From Alphaproteobacteria bacterium (GTDB lineage Bacteria; Pseudomonadota; Alphaproteobacteria; JAGPBS01), in contig JAGPBS010000012.1 in NCBI GenBank assembly GCA_018063245.1, positions 1 to 44,104 of the forward strand: a DNA stretch of 44,104 nucleotides, written 5' to 3'. The stretch's first letter is position 1, and each line of letters opens with the position of its first letter. Under the pieces are notes generated by a model, which worked only from the letters and a program-made list of their open reading frames with translations, ran no database searches and had not been told where the DNA came from. Position numbers and translations under genes: made by a program. Below are positions 1 through 7,959 of the stretch, in pieces.

Positions 1-110
1 TCGATAACTCCTTTTGCTAACCACGGCATTTTAGATCTCCCATTTTTGCCGTAAAGTTTATCAATTTTCGTTACCTATGTCCCCGCACATTCGTTACCTA
101 TGTCTCCGGT
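1..110 (-). mobile_element. Probable end of an insertion sequence, transposase start running out of the window
   Basis: On the minus strand an ATG at 29 preceded by GGAG opens a frame reading MPWLAKGVI that runs off the window edge. Its upstream side carries two copies of the motif TCGTTACCTATGTCYCCG (plus-strand 68-85 and 91-109, 23 bases apart), followed by GTCTGTAC. Motifs of this kind and a Met-Pro-Trp start are reminiscent of the outer ends and transposases of IS481-like elements; that is recollection, not a search result. Only nine codons are visible, so the family is uncertain. The sequence next to the element (123-137) matches a dispersed repeat also found at 5137-5151. Confidence 0.4.
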
Positions 111-161
111 CTGTACACGAAGGCAGGAATGACAAAATTGATTTTTTTCAGACAACTCAGA

Positions 162-1289
162 TCATTTACGAAACAAAAATTCACGACCAACTTTGACGCG
201 CGGCTTACCATCATAATCGATAATGTCAGCAGTTGCGTAGGTCTCTCTCCATTTTTCTGGCAAGAAAGAGCCTGTGCCAATCATATCAATTGGCGCTTTG
301 GCTTCAGCCATTAAGAGGCATTTATTATAATCAAACCCGCTTGAGGCAATAATTTTCACTTGCTCAAAACCGTTTTTATCTAAATTCTCTCTAAGCCAGA
401 ACAGGCCAGCTGCTGAAACGCCAGTGCCAACCAAATGCTTAAGCTCATCTTCTGTTCTAAATCCTCTGATTGATTTAGGTGAATGTTTTTCAAGAACAGC
501 ATAAGATTGTGTTGGATCTAAACCTTCAACATAGCGTCCACCTGACGTATCAATTCTAAGTGAGAGTTTTCCAGACTTAGCTTCTGCTGAAAAATGATAA
601 CAAACCTCAAGTGAATCTGTAATTTCTTGAGCAAAGTAGTCAATTAAAACAATTAGGCTTTGATCCGGAAATGTCTTTGCATAGAGTTCTGCTGCTTTTA
701 ATGTTGAACCTGCATAGCCAATGAGAGCATGGGGCATTGTCCCCATTGCTTTTTCATTCCCGAAATAATGGGACGTTGCGGCAATTGAATTGCCAATAAA
801 TCCGATTGCTTTTGCTTTTTCTTTTGCGCTTGCAGAACCAACTGAAGCAGCATATGACATTTGCTCTGCCATGTCATGACCTGCACAATGACGTGCATCC
901 ATTGCTAAAAATGGAATTTTAGGCAAGGTCGAGCACATGCTAAAGGCATTGTAAGCTGCAACACATGCCGGTCCTATTTTCATTAAGAGCTCAGTTTCAA
1001 GATCAACAAGCTGTGAAAATTGACCCGAAACATACATCAGAGGCTCACCCGCTCCAACCCATGCACCTTCTGGATAGCAAAGATCAATCTGAAATTGAGT
1101 ATTGCGTTCTAATTCTTTTTCTTTGAGCCAATTGATTGCAAGGCGAGGGGCCGACAAAACAGGCCTACGCATAAAGATAGCATATGTAACGTGTGCATCT
1201 CCATGTGATTCAACAATTTTTTTTGTTTTGAGAAAATACTCATCAACCCATGCAGTGCCCGACAATTGATCTTGAATTTTCTTACTCAC
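162..1289 (-). CDS. pncB: Nicotinate phosphoribosyltransferase
   Basis: 375 residues. Cytoplasmic enzyme of NAD salvage that joins nicotinate and PRPP to give nicotinate mononucleotide. Seen in the protein: FPDQSLIVLIDYF, the RIDTSGGR strand near residue 245, IIASSGFDYNK and the phosphate-binding-like MIGTGSFLP near the C-terminus, all as expected for the NAPRTase family (type II PRTase fold). The start is GTG at 1289 with AAGGA eight bases upstream; this overlaps the end of smpB by 8 bp, so the two are probably translationally coupled. A homologous nicotinamide or quinolinate PRTase is less likely given these motifs. The PRPP it needs can come from prs at 41.1-42.0 kb. Confidence 0.88.
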   Translation of the reverse strand: MSKKIQDQLSGTAWVDEYFLKTKKIVESHGDAHVTYAIFMRRPVLSAPRLAINWLKEKELERNTQFQIDLCYPEGAWVGAGEPLMYVSGQFSQLVDLETELLMKIGPACVAAYNAFSMCSTLPKIPFLAMDARHCAGHDMAEQMSYAASVGSASAKEKAKAIGFIGNSIAATSHYFGNEKAMGTMPHALIGYAGSTLKAAELYAKTFPDQSLIVLIDYFAQEITDSLEVCYHFSAEAKSGKLSLRIDTSGGRYVEGLDPTQSYAVLEKHSPKSIRGFRTEDELKHLVGTGVSAAGLFWLRENLDKNGFEQVKIIASSGFDYNKCLLMAEAKAPIDMIGTGSFLPEKWRETYATADIIDYDGKPRVKVGREFLFRK

Positions 1290-1785
1290 TCTTCTGATCC
1301 TTCATGATTTTTGCTTTTTCACGTTGCCAATCGCGCTCTTTTTCAGTCTCACGCTTGTCGTGAAGTTTTTTACCTCTTGCAACACCAAGCTCTATTTTAA
1401 CTTTACCTTTTTCATTAAAGTACATTGAGAGAGGAACGATAGTTGTTCCTTTGCGGCTCACAGATTGTGCAAGCCGTGTAATTTCTTTTTTTCTGAGCAA
1501 AAGTTGTCTTGGTCTTTTAGTCTCATGCTGAAAATAATTACCAGTATGTTGATTTTCAGGAATATAGGCATTATAGAGCATAATGACTGAATCATCATTT
1601 TCTGTTTTACCAAGTGCTGCAAAAGATTCATTCACGCTGGCATGGCCTTCTCTGAGCGATTTAACTTCGCTACCAAAAAGCATAATGCCTGCCTCAAAAA
1701 CTTCATCGATGAAGTAATCAAATTTTGCTCTTCTATTTTGTGCAATGAACTTTTTAGCGCGTTCTTGCTTCTCTTTGTCCGCCAT
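1282..1785 (-). CDS. smpB: SsrA-binding protein SmpB
   Basis: 167 residues. Binds tmRNA and brings it to stalled ribosomes for trans-translation. Family hallmarks: N-terminal AQNRRAKFDYFIDEVFEAG, the GSEVKSLREGHASVNESFA block, and the basic C-terminal tail RGKKLHDKRETEKERDW that enters the mRNA channel. Length is normal. Its stop (1282-1284) lies inside the start region of the nicotinate phosphoribosyltransferase gene. Upstream, 40 bp separate it from the dapA stop, so dapA-smpB-pncB may form one minus-strand transcript; the dapA-smpB order is common in Alphaproteobacteria. Confidence 0.95.
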   Translation of the reverse strand: MADKEKQERAKKFIAQNRRAKFDYFIDEVFEAGIMLFGSEVKSLREGHASVNESFAALGKTENDDSVIMLYNAYIPENQHTGNYFQHETKRPRQLLLRKKEITRLAQSVSRKGTTIVPLSMYFNEKGKVKIELGVARGKKLHDKRETEKERDWQREKAKIMKDQKSE

Positions 1786-1825
1786 TTTTTCCTCTATATG
1801 CGGCAGCCTTATGCATGAATTTCAA

Positions 1826-2761
1826 TCAAGAAAATTGCATTGGATATCCGCTTGAATCTGCAAAGCTTGCAATGGCTGATGTTTCATGAGTCAAGAGATG
1901 CAACTTTTTCATTACATCTTGAATTGCTTCTTTTGATTCCTCAGTCGTTGTCACCAACGGTAATCTCACATCATCACGACACAGACCCATTAAGCTTGCT
2001 GCATATTTTACAGGACCTGGGCTTGTTTCGCAAAACAAAATATCACTGAGGGGAGCCAATTGATCTCTTATTTTTGTAAAAGTAGCTATATCAGCCTCTT
2101 TCCAAGCTTTATAAAACTGAACACAGAGTTCAGGCACAAGGTTAGAGGCAACAGAAACGCATCCATCTCCTCCATGCGCAAAATAAGCACCTGCTACAGG
2201 ATCATCGCCAGTCAGCACTTTAAAATCATTTCCTAAAGCTTGGCGATATTTAAGAGGCATGGTGATATCACCAGAACAATCTTTAATTGCCTTAATCCGA
2301 GGAAGTTCTGCCAAAGCACAAACTGTATCAAAACTCATGTTCACATTGGTTCGGCTAGGCACATTATATAAAATAATTGGAATGTCAACAGCGTCATGAA
2401 TTGCTTCAAAATGAGCATAAATACCGCGTTGTGTTGGTTTATTGTAATAAGGAGCAACACTCAGAACAGCATCAGCACCAACCTCTTTGGCATATTTTGT
2501 TGTTTCAATTGAATGAGCTGTATGGTTCGAACCAGTACCCGCAATGACTTGACATTTCCCTTTTGCAACTTCCATCGTTAAATCAAAAATACGATAATGT
2601 TCAGAGATTGAAAGAGTTGGGGCTTCACCTGTTGTACCACAAGGAACAACGCCTGTTACACCTGCTTTAATTTGACGCTCTATCATTTTCTGAAAAGCAT
2701 CTTCATCTATTTTATTATCTTTAAAAGGCGTTATAAGAGCCGTATAATATCCTTCAAACAT
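1826..2761 (-). CDS. dapA: 4-hydroxy-tetrahydrodipicolinate synthase
   Basis: 311 residues. Condenses pyruvate with aspartate semialdehyde, the first committed step to diaminopimelate and lysine, so it serves both peptidoglycan and amino-acid synthesis. The start is placed at 2761, where GGAG lies eight bases before ATG and the protein begins MFEGYYTALITPF; an in-frame ATG 57 bases upstream would add 19 unlikely residues. Catalytic features: GTTGE around 42-46, Tyr132 in LYNVPSRTN, Arg137, and Schiff-base Lys160 in AIKDCSGD. The C-terminus (after about residue 290) is slightly longer than usual and ends SGYPMQFS. Confidence 0.95.
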   Translation of the reverse strand: MFEGYYTALITPFKDNKIDEDAFQKMIERQIKAGVTGVVPCGTTGEAPTLSISEHYRIFDLTMEVAKGKCQVIAGTGSNHTAHSIETTKYAKEVGADAVLSVAPYYNKPTQRGIYAHFEAIHDAVDIPIILYNVPSRTNVNMSFDTVCALAELPRIKAIKDCSGDITMPLKYRQALGNDFKVLTGDDPVAGAYFAHGGDGCVSVASNLVPELCVQFYKAWKEADIATFTKIRDQLAPLSDILFCETSPGPVKYAASLMGLCRDDVRLPLVTTTEESKEAIQDVMKKLHLLTHETSAIASFADSSGYPMQFS

Positions 2762-2782
2762 CTTTTTCTCCTTTTTTATAAT
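2753..2782 (+). promoter_or_regulatory. Candidate sigma-70 promoter for the lytic transglycosylase gene
   Basis: TTCAAA at 2753-2758 and a perfect TATAAT at 2777-2782 are 18 bases apart, pointing right. Transcription would begin near 2789, giving a leader of about 30 bases before the ATG at 2820. The -35 lies inside the start of dapA, so the divergent genes share this 58-bp region. Confidence 0.5.
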
Positions 2783-2819
2783 CTGGACCTTAAAAAGAAT
2801 AACAGGAAATGGACTCAAA

Positions 2820-4796
2820 ATGCAATCAATAGAACAAAGACTTTCTATCTCTCAACGTCTCTGCAGATTTTTCCTTCTCTTTGGTTTAGCCTCAAGCTTT
2901 GCAATCGATGCAAATGCAGATGACTCACTAGGCTTTCTGTACAATGCGGCATCACAAAAACAATGGCATGTCCTTGAAAAAATTGCGGTGCAAAAGAAAA
3001 ACCCTGAGACCAAAGCCTTTATTCAATGGATGTGCTACAAGAATAAAACATGCCCAGCATCAGCTACTGACATGGTTTCCTTTATTCGTCAAAATCCAAC
3101 ATGGCCCGATATTAAGCTTATTCAAGAAAATGCTGAACAGGCTTTAGTCCGTGAAAATAATACAAAGCTTGCCATGGAATGGTTTTCAAACCATGAACCT
3201 CAAGGGCTTGAAGGTATGATGATCTATTTAAAAGCCGTTGAAGCACAAAAAGGAAGAGAAGCTTTTTCAAAAGAAGTCAAAAGATTTTGGAGAGGCTCTC
3301 AATTCATTGTACCTACACAGCAAAAATTTTTAAGTCTTTATAAATCGCAATTGAATGTTGAAGATCATGTTCAGCGCTTTAATTTCCTGATTGAAAAAAA
3401 TCAACTTCATCAAGCTGAAAAAATCATCCCTCATTTGCCTCAAGATCAAAAAGCCCTTGCATCAGCAAAGCTTGCTTTGGCTCAAAATCACCCAGCTGTT
3501 GCTCATGCTTTACAAAAAGTACCTCAATCCCTCAGGAATGATGCAACACTTAATTATTTACGCGTGAAATGGCGTCATAAACGCAAAGCGGATAAAGAAG
3601 CTCTGGAACTGCTTGAGTCTAAAAACATTCATTTCCCGCAAACACAGAACATGTGGGTTGAGAGAAATTACTATGCGCGTGCTTTGCTTAAAGACAAACA
3701 ATATCAACGAGCCTATAAGATCGCCTCACAACATGGCTTAAAAGAAGGAGCCTCTTTTGCAGATGCTGAATTTTTAAGCGGCTGGATTGCTCTTAAATTT
3801 CTCAAGAATAAAGAAACTGCCCTGAATCACTTTACAGCCTTACAAAAAGCAACAAGTAGCCCTATTTCACAATCACGTGCTTATTACTGGATGGCAAAAG
3901 TGGCACGCGACAAAAATGATTCAGCAGGTGCCTCTCAATATCTCACAAGTGCTGCTCAATTCCCAAATACCTATTACGGCCAGTTGGCAGCAAAAGAGCA
4001 GGGACAAAAGTCTAAGAATTTTATCATAGATCAATTATCAATTGCCTCTGATCAAAAACAAGCCTTCCAGAATGACCCTCGTGTGAAATTGGCAAAACAA
4101 TTGATCAAGGTGAATAGATCGTTATCTCGGAGCCTTATCAGATCACTCGCAAACAGTGCAGAGACAAAAGAACAATACTATCAAACTGCAGAACTGGCAC
4201 AATCATTGAAATTTATTGATCTATCTGCACGGATAGCAAGGCAAGGCATGAATGCCAATATGGGTGTTTTTACCCAAGCCTTTCCAGTGCTGAAAGAAAG
4301 CCCCGTTCATAAAGATCAACGGAAAAATGCAATGACACATGCATTGATTCGTCAAGAAAGTGACTTTAAAGCAGATGCCTTAAGTAACAAAGGAGCAGTT
4401 GGCCTCATGCAGCTTTTACCTGCAACAGCCAAAATTATTTCCAAAAAAGAGAGCCTCTCTTATTCGCCTCAAAAGCTAAAAGGGGATCCTGCTTTCAACA
4501 TGAAGCTTGGGACATCTTTTTTCAACCAATTGATGGATCGTTTTGATGGATCAAAAGTCCTTGCCATTGCGGCATACAATGCAGGTCCAAATCGCGTTTC
4601 TGAATGGATCAAAGAATATGGACATCCCAAAGAGCTCAAAATGAGTGAAGCTGATTGGATTGAAATGATTCCATTCCAAGAAACCCGAAACTACGTTCAG
4701 CGCGTTTTAGAAAATTCAAGAGTGTACAAGGTGAAATTGTCACAAAGCGCAGATAGGTCAAAAGTTGTTTCTGTGAATGATTTAAAAGCGCAGTGA
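2820..4796 (+). CDS. slt: Soluble lytic murein transglycosylase, Slt70 type
   Basis: 658 residues, close to the length of E. coli Slt70. An N-terminal signal peptide (hydrophobic FFLLFGLASSFAIDANA, about residues 17-33) sends it to the periplasm. Residues about 40-480 form an all-helical superhelix (many Ala-Leu-Lys repeats typical of the U and L domains). The C-terminal catalytic domain (about 500-650) carries ALIRQESDF with catalytic Glu513, GAVGLMQLLPATA, and IAAYNAGPNRVSEWI, the lysozyme-like GEWL signature. It cleaves glycan strands to 1,6-anhydromuropeptides in wall turnover. It is transcribed divergently from dapA. Downstream are paired palindromes instead of a classical terminator. 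Confidence 0.94.
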   Translation: MQSIEQRLSISQRLCRFFLLFGLASSFAIDANADDSLGFLYNAASQKQWHVLEKIAVQKKNPETKAFIQWMCYKNKTCPASATDMVSFIRQNPTWPDIKLIQENAEQALVRENNTKLAMEWFSNHEPQGLEGMMIYLKAVEAQKGREAFSKEVKRFWRGSQFIVPTQQKFLSLYKSQLNVEDHVQRFNFLIEKNQLHQAEKIIPHLPQDQKALASAKLALAQNHPAVAHALQKVPQSLRNDATLNYLRVKWRHKRKADKEALELLESKNIHFPQTQNMWVERNYYARALLKDKQYQRAYKIASQHGLKEGASFADAEFLSGWIALKFLKNKETALNHFTALQKATSSPISQSRAYYWMAKVARDKNDSAGASQYLTSAAQFPNTYYGQLAAKEQGQKSKNFIIDQLSIASDQKQAFQNDPRVKLAKQLIKVNRSLSRSLIRSLANSAETKEQYYQTAELAQSLKFIDLSARIARQGMNANMGVFTQAFPVLKESPVHKDQRKNAMTHALIRQESDFKADALSNKGAVGLMQLLPATAKIISKKESLSYSPQKLKGDPAFNMKLGTSFFNQLMDRFDGSKVLAIAAYNAGPNRVSEWIKEYGHPKELKMSEADWIEMIPFQETRNYVQRVLENSRVYKVKLSQSADRSKVVSVNDLKAQ

Positions 4797-4810
4797 GAGG
4801 GGCATTCTTT

Positions 4811-4878
4811 GTCATGCTGAATTTATTTCAGCATCTTTGTGTAATGAAGAACAGATCCTGAAACGAGTTCAGGATGAC
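4811..4878. repeat. Paired palindromic repeat, copy 1 (68 bp)
   Basis: Two hairpins face each other: ATGCTGAA-TTTAT-TTCAGCAT (4814-4834) and ATCCTGAA-ACGAG-TTCAGGAT (4855-4875), each a perfect 8-bp stem with a 5-base loop, separated by 20 bases. GTC precedes the first and GAC follows the second. Located just after slt, they may also end or protect its transcript. Confidence 0.85.
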
Positions 4879-4966
4879 TATGACCTTCGTCATTGCGAAC
4901 GAGTAAAACGAGTGTACTACCTTCCCATAAGTGTACAGTTTTATTACCCCGTGCCCCTTTTTTGTC

Positions 4967-4982
4967 ACACCTGCGCAGGTGT
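4967..4982. repeat. Perfect 16-bp palindrome
   Basis: ACACCTGCGCAGGTGT reads the same on both strands and is flanked by GTC on the left and CCAGA on the right. It resembles the common dispersed GTCAT..CCNGCG..GGATCCAGA palindromes of alphaproteobacteria, here in a shortened form. Confidence 0.6.
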
Positions 4983-5003
4983 CCAGAAATATTGAAACAC
5001 AGA

Positions 5004-5071
5004 GTCATCCTGAACTCGTTTCAGGATCTACCTATAATTACAGGAAGATGCCGAAACAAGTTCGGCATGAC
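5004..5071. repeat. Paired palindromic repeat, copy 2 (68 bp)
   Basis: ATCCTGAA-CTCGT-TTCAGGAT (5007-5027) and ATGCCGAA-ACAAG-TTCGGCAT (5048-5068), again with a 20-base spacer, GTC at the left end and GAC at the right. The overall length equals that of the copy at 4811-4878 although the spacer sequence is unrelated. Confidence 0.85.
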
Positions 5072-5092
5072 GTACTGGTTGTCGTTTTTCCC

Positions 5093-5173
5093 GGATTCCT
5101 GCTTTCCACCTACGCCAAGGCTTCGGTCGACAGGTCGCAGGAATGACAAAAGAAGAGGCGGGGGTGACAAAAG
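5093..5173. repeat. Dispersed repeat with TACGCCAAGGCTTCGG core
   Basis: The core at 5111-5147 (TACGCCAAGGCTTCGG followed by CGACAGGTCGCAGGAATGAC) recurs at 41015-41052 with one indel and a few changes. It is bounded by ATTCCTGC (5095-5102) and GCAGGAAT (5137-5144), an 8-bp inverted pair. The segment 5156-5173 is the reverse complement of 40991-41008. The whole 4797-5194 interval contains only such repeats; no gene is supported in it. Confidence 0.75.
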
Positions 5174-5194
5174 TTAAGTAAAAGACTCAACCAA

Positions 5195-5545
5195 CTAAAC
5201 AGCAGTAATTAGATTCGCAAGCGCAACACCTTCAGCAAGATCGCAATGAAGAGTCGAACTAATGTCCTCAGCTCTCACAGTACTTTGATGAGTAAAATAT
5301 AAGACAAAATCCTTTAAATGACCAAATTGAGGACTATTAATTTTCACTGCATTGTTTGGACTCAAAGCCATCAAATGAGCAATTGGACAAGGAAGGCTAA
5401 TTTTGTCTAAGTAACGATTAGAGATTGTCACATTCTTGTTTGGATAATATTCAACATGATATGTTTTATTATCACATTTAAACTCACCTTGTTTTGTCGT
5501 ACCCATACTTGGCGTTTCTTTCCAAACTATTTCAATTGTAGGCAT
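5195..5545 (-). CDS. Small orphan protein
   Basis: 116 residues, not recognised. It starts at ATG 5545 with AAAGGA at good distance. The protein has no signal peptide or membrane segment. It begins MPTIEIVWKETP, alternates short strands (FKCDNKTYHVEYY, KNVTISNRYL) and ends with a hydrophobic helix (DLAEGVALANLITAV), suggesting a small mixed alpha/beta domain. It contains two Cys outside any clear motif. It stands alone between the repeat island and tRNA-Thr, with no operon partner. Confidence 0.65.
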   Translation of the reverse strand: MPTIEIVWKETPSMGTTKQGEFKCDNKTYHVEYYPNKNVTISNRYLDKISLPCPIAHLMALSPNNAVKINSPQFGHLKDFVLYFTHQSTVRAEDISSTLHCDLAEGVALANLITAV

Positions 5546-5650
5546 TTTATATTCCTTTCATTCTGATAGGCTTAAGCACTCTATTGTTCAAGCAGTAAAA
5601 GTATATATGATAATCACCATCACGCAAGCAGAGGAATGAAAAATTTTTGT

Positions 5651-5679
5651 TTGTATCTTTGGGGCGATCCATATAGAAT
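5651..5679 (+). promoter_or_regulatory. Candidate promoter for tRNA-Thr and perhaps the ccm operon
   Basis: TTGTAT at 5651-5656 and TAGAAT at 5674-5679 are 17 bases apart. The start would fall near 5687, about nine bases before the tRNA. No other promoter is obvious in the 38 bases between the tRNA and ccmA, so read-through into ccmA is possible. Confidence 0.4.
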
Positions 5680-5695
5680 ATCGAAATCAGTAGGC

Positions 5696-5771
5696 GCCGC
5701 TTTAGCTCAGTTGGTAGAGCATCTCATTCGTAATGAGGGGGTCGTAGGTTCGAGTCCTATAAGCGGCACCA
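5696..5771 (+). tRNA. tRNA-Thr (anticodon CGU)
   Basis: A full cloverleaf can be drawn: acceptor GCCGCTT/AAGCGGC, D arm GCTCAGTTGGTAGAGC, anticodon stem TCTCA/TGAGG with loop TTCGTAA (anticodon CGT, reads ACG), T arm GTAGG-TTCGAGT-CCTAT, discriminator A and an encoded CCA (5769-5771). It sits 38 bp before ccmA on the same strand. Confidence 0.96.
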
Positions 5772-5809
5772 CTTCTTTTCCTTAACAGAGCTCTACTAGA
5801 AGAAGAAAA

Positions 5810-6403
5810 ATGATTCTCGATGCTCAAAACCTGTCTTATGCTTACCAAGATATTCCTTTGTTTGAGTCAATAACTCTACAGATCCAAAAACCAGGTCTTT
5901 ACCTTATCAAAGGGCCAAATGGAGCCGGCAAAACAACACTTTTAAAAATGCTCTCAGGCATATTGAAACCTTCAACCGGCAGCGTTCAAACGAAGATAAC
6001 CTCTCTTTACATCGGTCATTTAAATGCCTTACATGACCAGCTCACATTGTCAGAGATGCTGGACTATTACACCCATTTTTTAAGAAGCACACAAAGTGAT
6101 AGGAGCCATAGAGCTTTGAACTCATTTTCATTACAGGATTGGTTAGATACAAAAATGTCTGATTTATCTTATGGTCAAAAACGCAAAGCATCCTTGATGC
6201 GTTTATTTTTAAGAGATTCACCATTATGGATATTGGATGAGCCTTTTCAAGGACTTGATCAAGAAGCCCATACTTTTTTATGGTCTGAAATTGATTCATT
6301 TATTCAAAGTAATGGAACCTGTGTCATGACTTCGCACGAATCGCCCTCAGCAATCCAGCTTCCCTTTAAGGTTTTTGATCTGACTTTTGGAGAAAAGTCA
6401 TGA
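5810..6403 (+). CDS. ccmA: Cytochrome c maturation ATP-binding protein CcmA
   Basis: 197 residues, normal for CcmA. ATPase of the CcmABCD complex that releases haem-loaded CcmE for delivery to apocytochromes. Walker A GPNGAGKTT at 35-43, ABC signature DLSYGQKRKASL near 119-130, Walker B LWILDEPF with Asp143-Glu144, and H-loop MTSHES near 172. The signature is LSYGQ where LSxGQ is expected, which fits. First gene of an uninterrupted ccmA-to-ccmI run. It overlaps ccmB by four bases (ATGA), implying translational coupling. Confidence 0.95.
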   Translation: MILDAQNLSYAYQDIPLFESITLQIQKPGLYLIKGPNGAGKTTLLKMLSGILKPSTGSVQTKITSLYIGHLNALHDQLTLSEMLDYYTHFLRSTQSDRSHRALNSFSLQDWLDTKMSDLSYGQKRKASLMRLFLRDSPLWILDEPFQGLDQEAHTFLWSEIDSFIQSNGTCVMTSHESPSAIQLPFKVFDLTFGEKS

Positions 6404-7065
6404 TATATCTCCTCAGATTTTTCATCCTTGAGCTCAAGCGACAATCCGCGGATCGTCATTCTTTTCTTTCAATTTCTCTCTTCTTTCTGATTTTCTTGAG
6501 TGTTGCTCTTTATGCTTTTCAGTCAGAAGGTATTCTCTCATTTTCAACTTTCGCCGGCCTTGTTTGGCTCTGTATATTGCTTTCAAGCTTTCTGGCATTA
6601 GACTTCTTTTTTGAGCAAGATGAACAGAGTGGTCTGCTCGATTTTTATCTGACAGCGCCTATCTCGCTTGCATATTTCATCTTTTGCAGAAGCCTTTCTA
6701 TCTGGTCCTTTCTCTTTCTGCCTTTGATTCTCATCTCAAGTTTCTTGGCCGCTCTTTTAGGCTTTACAGAGGTGGTTGTTTTTCAATTTGGGCTTTCTCT
6801 TGTGATGGGGAGTTTTATTCTTTTATCTTATCTCTCCGTTATTGCAGCTCTCTTGGTTGGCGTGAAACAAACAATCTATCTGCTTGGCATTGTTCTTTTG
6901 CCTTTATTGATCCCTTTATTACTCTTAGAAATGAATCTTGCCCAAATTTTACAAGTGGGAGAGAAAGTTGATGCTTTTCTTTGGATTTTAGGCGGGATTT
7001 CGATTATGCTAGCCTCAGTAAGCTCATATAGTGCTGCATGGGTTCTGCGGAAATCAAAAGAATAA
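6400..7065 (+). CDS. ccmB: Haem exporter membrane subunit CcmB
   Basis: 221 residues, inner-membrane permease-like partner of CcmA. About six hydrophobic segments are visible (for example FLSISLFFLIFLSVALYAF, FAGLVWLCILLSSFLALDFFF, the leucine-rich stretch near 165-178 and the last one near 195-212). The motif LDFFFEQDEQSGLLDFYLTAPIS matches the conserved cytoplasmic loop of the family (typically ..D...G.L......P). Its end overlaps nothing but lies 22 bp before ccmC. Confidence 0.93.
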   Translation: MIYLLRFFILELKRQSADRHSFLSISLFFLIFLSVALYAFQSEGILSFSTFAGLVWLCILLSSFLALDFFFEQDEQSGLLDFYLTAPISLAYFIFCRSLSIWSFLFLPLILISSFLAALLGFTEVVVFQFGLSLVMGSFILLSYLSVIAALLVGVKQTIYLLGIVLLPLLIPLLLLEMNLAQILQVGEKVDAFLWILGGISIMLASVSSYSAAWVLRKSKE

Positions 7066-7087
7066 AAAAGGATCTGGATTTATCGTC

Positions 7088-7816
7088 ATGAATTTTTTTG
7101 GCCTCTCACAACCAACACGTTTTTTGATGCTCAGTAAATATCTGACGCCCCTATTGCTTTGTTTATTTTTAGGCGCATTAACCTATGGGCTTTATCAATC
7201 ACTCTATATTTCTCCACCTGATTACCAACAAGGTGAGTCCGTTCGCTTAATGTATATCCATGTGCCTGCAGCCTGGATGGCCTTATTCATTTATGTATCA
7301 ATGGGTATTGCATCAGCTATTTTTCTTATATTCAGACATAATCTAGCCTCTCTCTATTGTAGATCTGTTGCGCCACTCGGGATGATGTTTACTGTTATCT
7401 GTCTCATCACAGGCAGTATTTGGGGAAATCTTACCTGGGGAGCCTATTGGGTTTGGGATGCGCGTTTAACCAGCGTTTTGATTCTGCTCTTTTTATATAT
7501 TGGATATTGGGTTCTAAAAGATGCTTATCGACATGTTGAAAAGGGAGAAAAAATGGCATCCATTTTGGTGCTGATTGGCCTTGTCAATATCCCTGTGATT
7601 AAATTTTCGGTTGATTGGTTTCAGACACTTCACCAGCCTGCTAGTTTTAGAGCCTTCCAAAGACCATCTATTCACCCCGATATGTTAGTGCCTCTTTTAT
7701 GGATGGCTTGTGCTTATTTTCTTTTATATGGCCTTCTAACCCTATGGCGGATGCAAAGCCTTTCATGGGAACGTAAAATCAAAAGACTTCAGATGAAACA
7801 GAAAGGAATATCTTGA
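7088..7816 (+). CDS. ccmC: Haem-handling membrane protein CcmC
   Basis: 242 residues. It presents haem to CcmE on the periplasmic face of the inner membrane. The tryptophan-rich WWD signature is GNLTWGAYWVWDARLTS (residues about 115-131), flanked by the two conserved His, one in YIHVPAAWMA and one in QTLHQPAS. Six membrane helices are apparent. ATG at 7088 is chosen because the family starts just before the first helix; an upstream in-frame start at 7031 lies inside ccmB and gives non-conserved sequence. The stop TGA shares its A with the ATG of ccmD (TGATG). Confidence 0.94.
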   Translation: MNFFGLSQPTRFLMLSKYLTPLLLCLFLGALTYGLYQSLYISPPDYQQGESVRLMYIHVPAAWMALFIYVSMGIASAIFLIFRHNLASLYCRSVAPLGMMFTVICLITGSIWGNLTWGAYWVWDARLTSVLILLFLYIGYWVLKDAYRHVEKGEKMASILVLIGLVNIPVIKFSVDWFQTLHQPASFRAFQRPSIHPDMLVPLLWMACAYFLLYGLLTLWRMQSLSWERKIKRLQMKQKGIS

Positions 7817-7953
7817 TGATTCTTGATGAACCAACCATTTCTTACTGTTATTTTTTTGTCTTATCTGTCTTTTTTGTTAGCTTTGTACGTATTTTTACAG
7901 TACGAGGCCATCATAAGAGGAAATTACATCAATTGATCTCTGAGAGAGAATAA
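7816..7953 (+). CDS. ccmD: Cytochrome c maturation protein CcmD
   Basis: 45 residues, too short for most gene callers. AAGGA lies eight bases before the ATG, which overlaps the ccmC stop. The product has one membrane segment (YCYFFVLSVFFVSFV, about residues 10-24) followed by the basic stretch RGHHKRKLHQL and an acidic end ISERE. That arrangement, Tyr in the membrane segment then Arg/Lys-rich helix, is the CcmD pattern, and the position between ccmC and ccmE is the canonical one. CcmD stabilises CcmE within the CcmABCD complex. A 36-residue reading in another frame (7824 onward) is also hydrophobic but fits less well. Confidence 0.8.
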   Translation: MILDEPTISYCYFFVLSVFFVSFVRIFTVRGHHKRKLHQLISERE

Positions 7954-7959
7954 GCCGCC

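Noticed and set aside
4893-5177. Frames of 60-94 residues in the repeat island, both strands
   Set aside because: They are translations of palindromic repeats, with no ribosome-binding site and no protein-like character.
7824-7934. Alternative 36-residue hydrophobic reading for CcmD
   Set aside because: The 45-residue frame has the better ribosome-binding site, the stop-start overlap with ccmC and the basic post-helix segment typical of CcmD.
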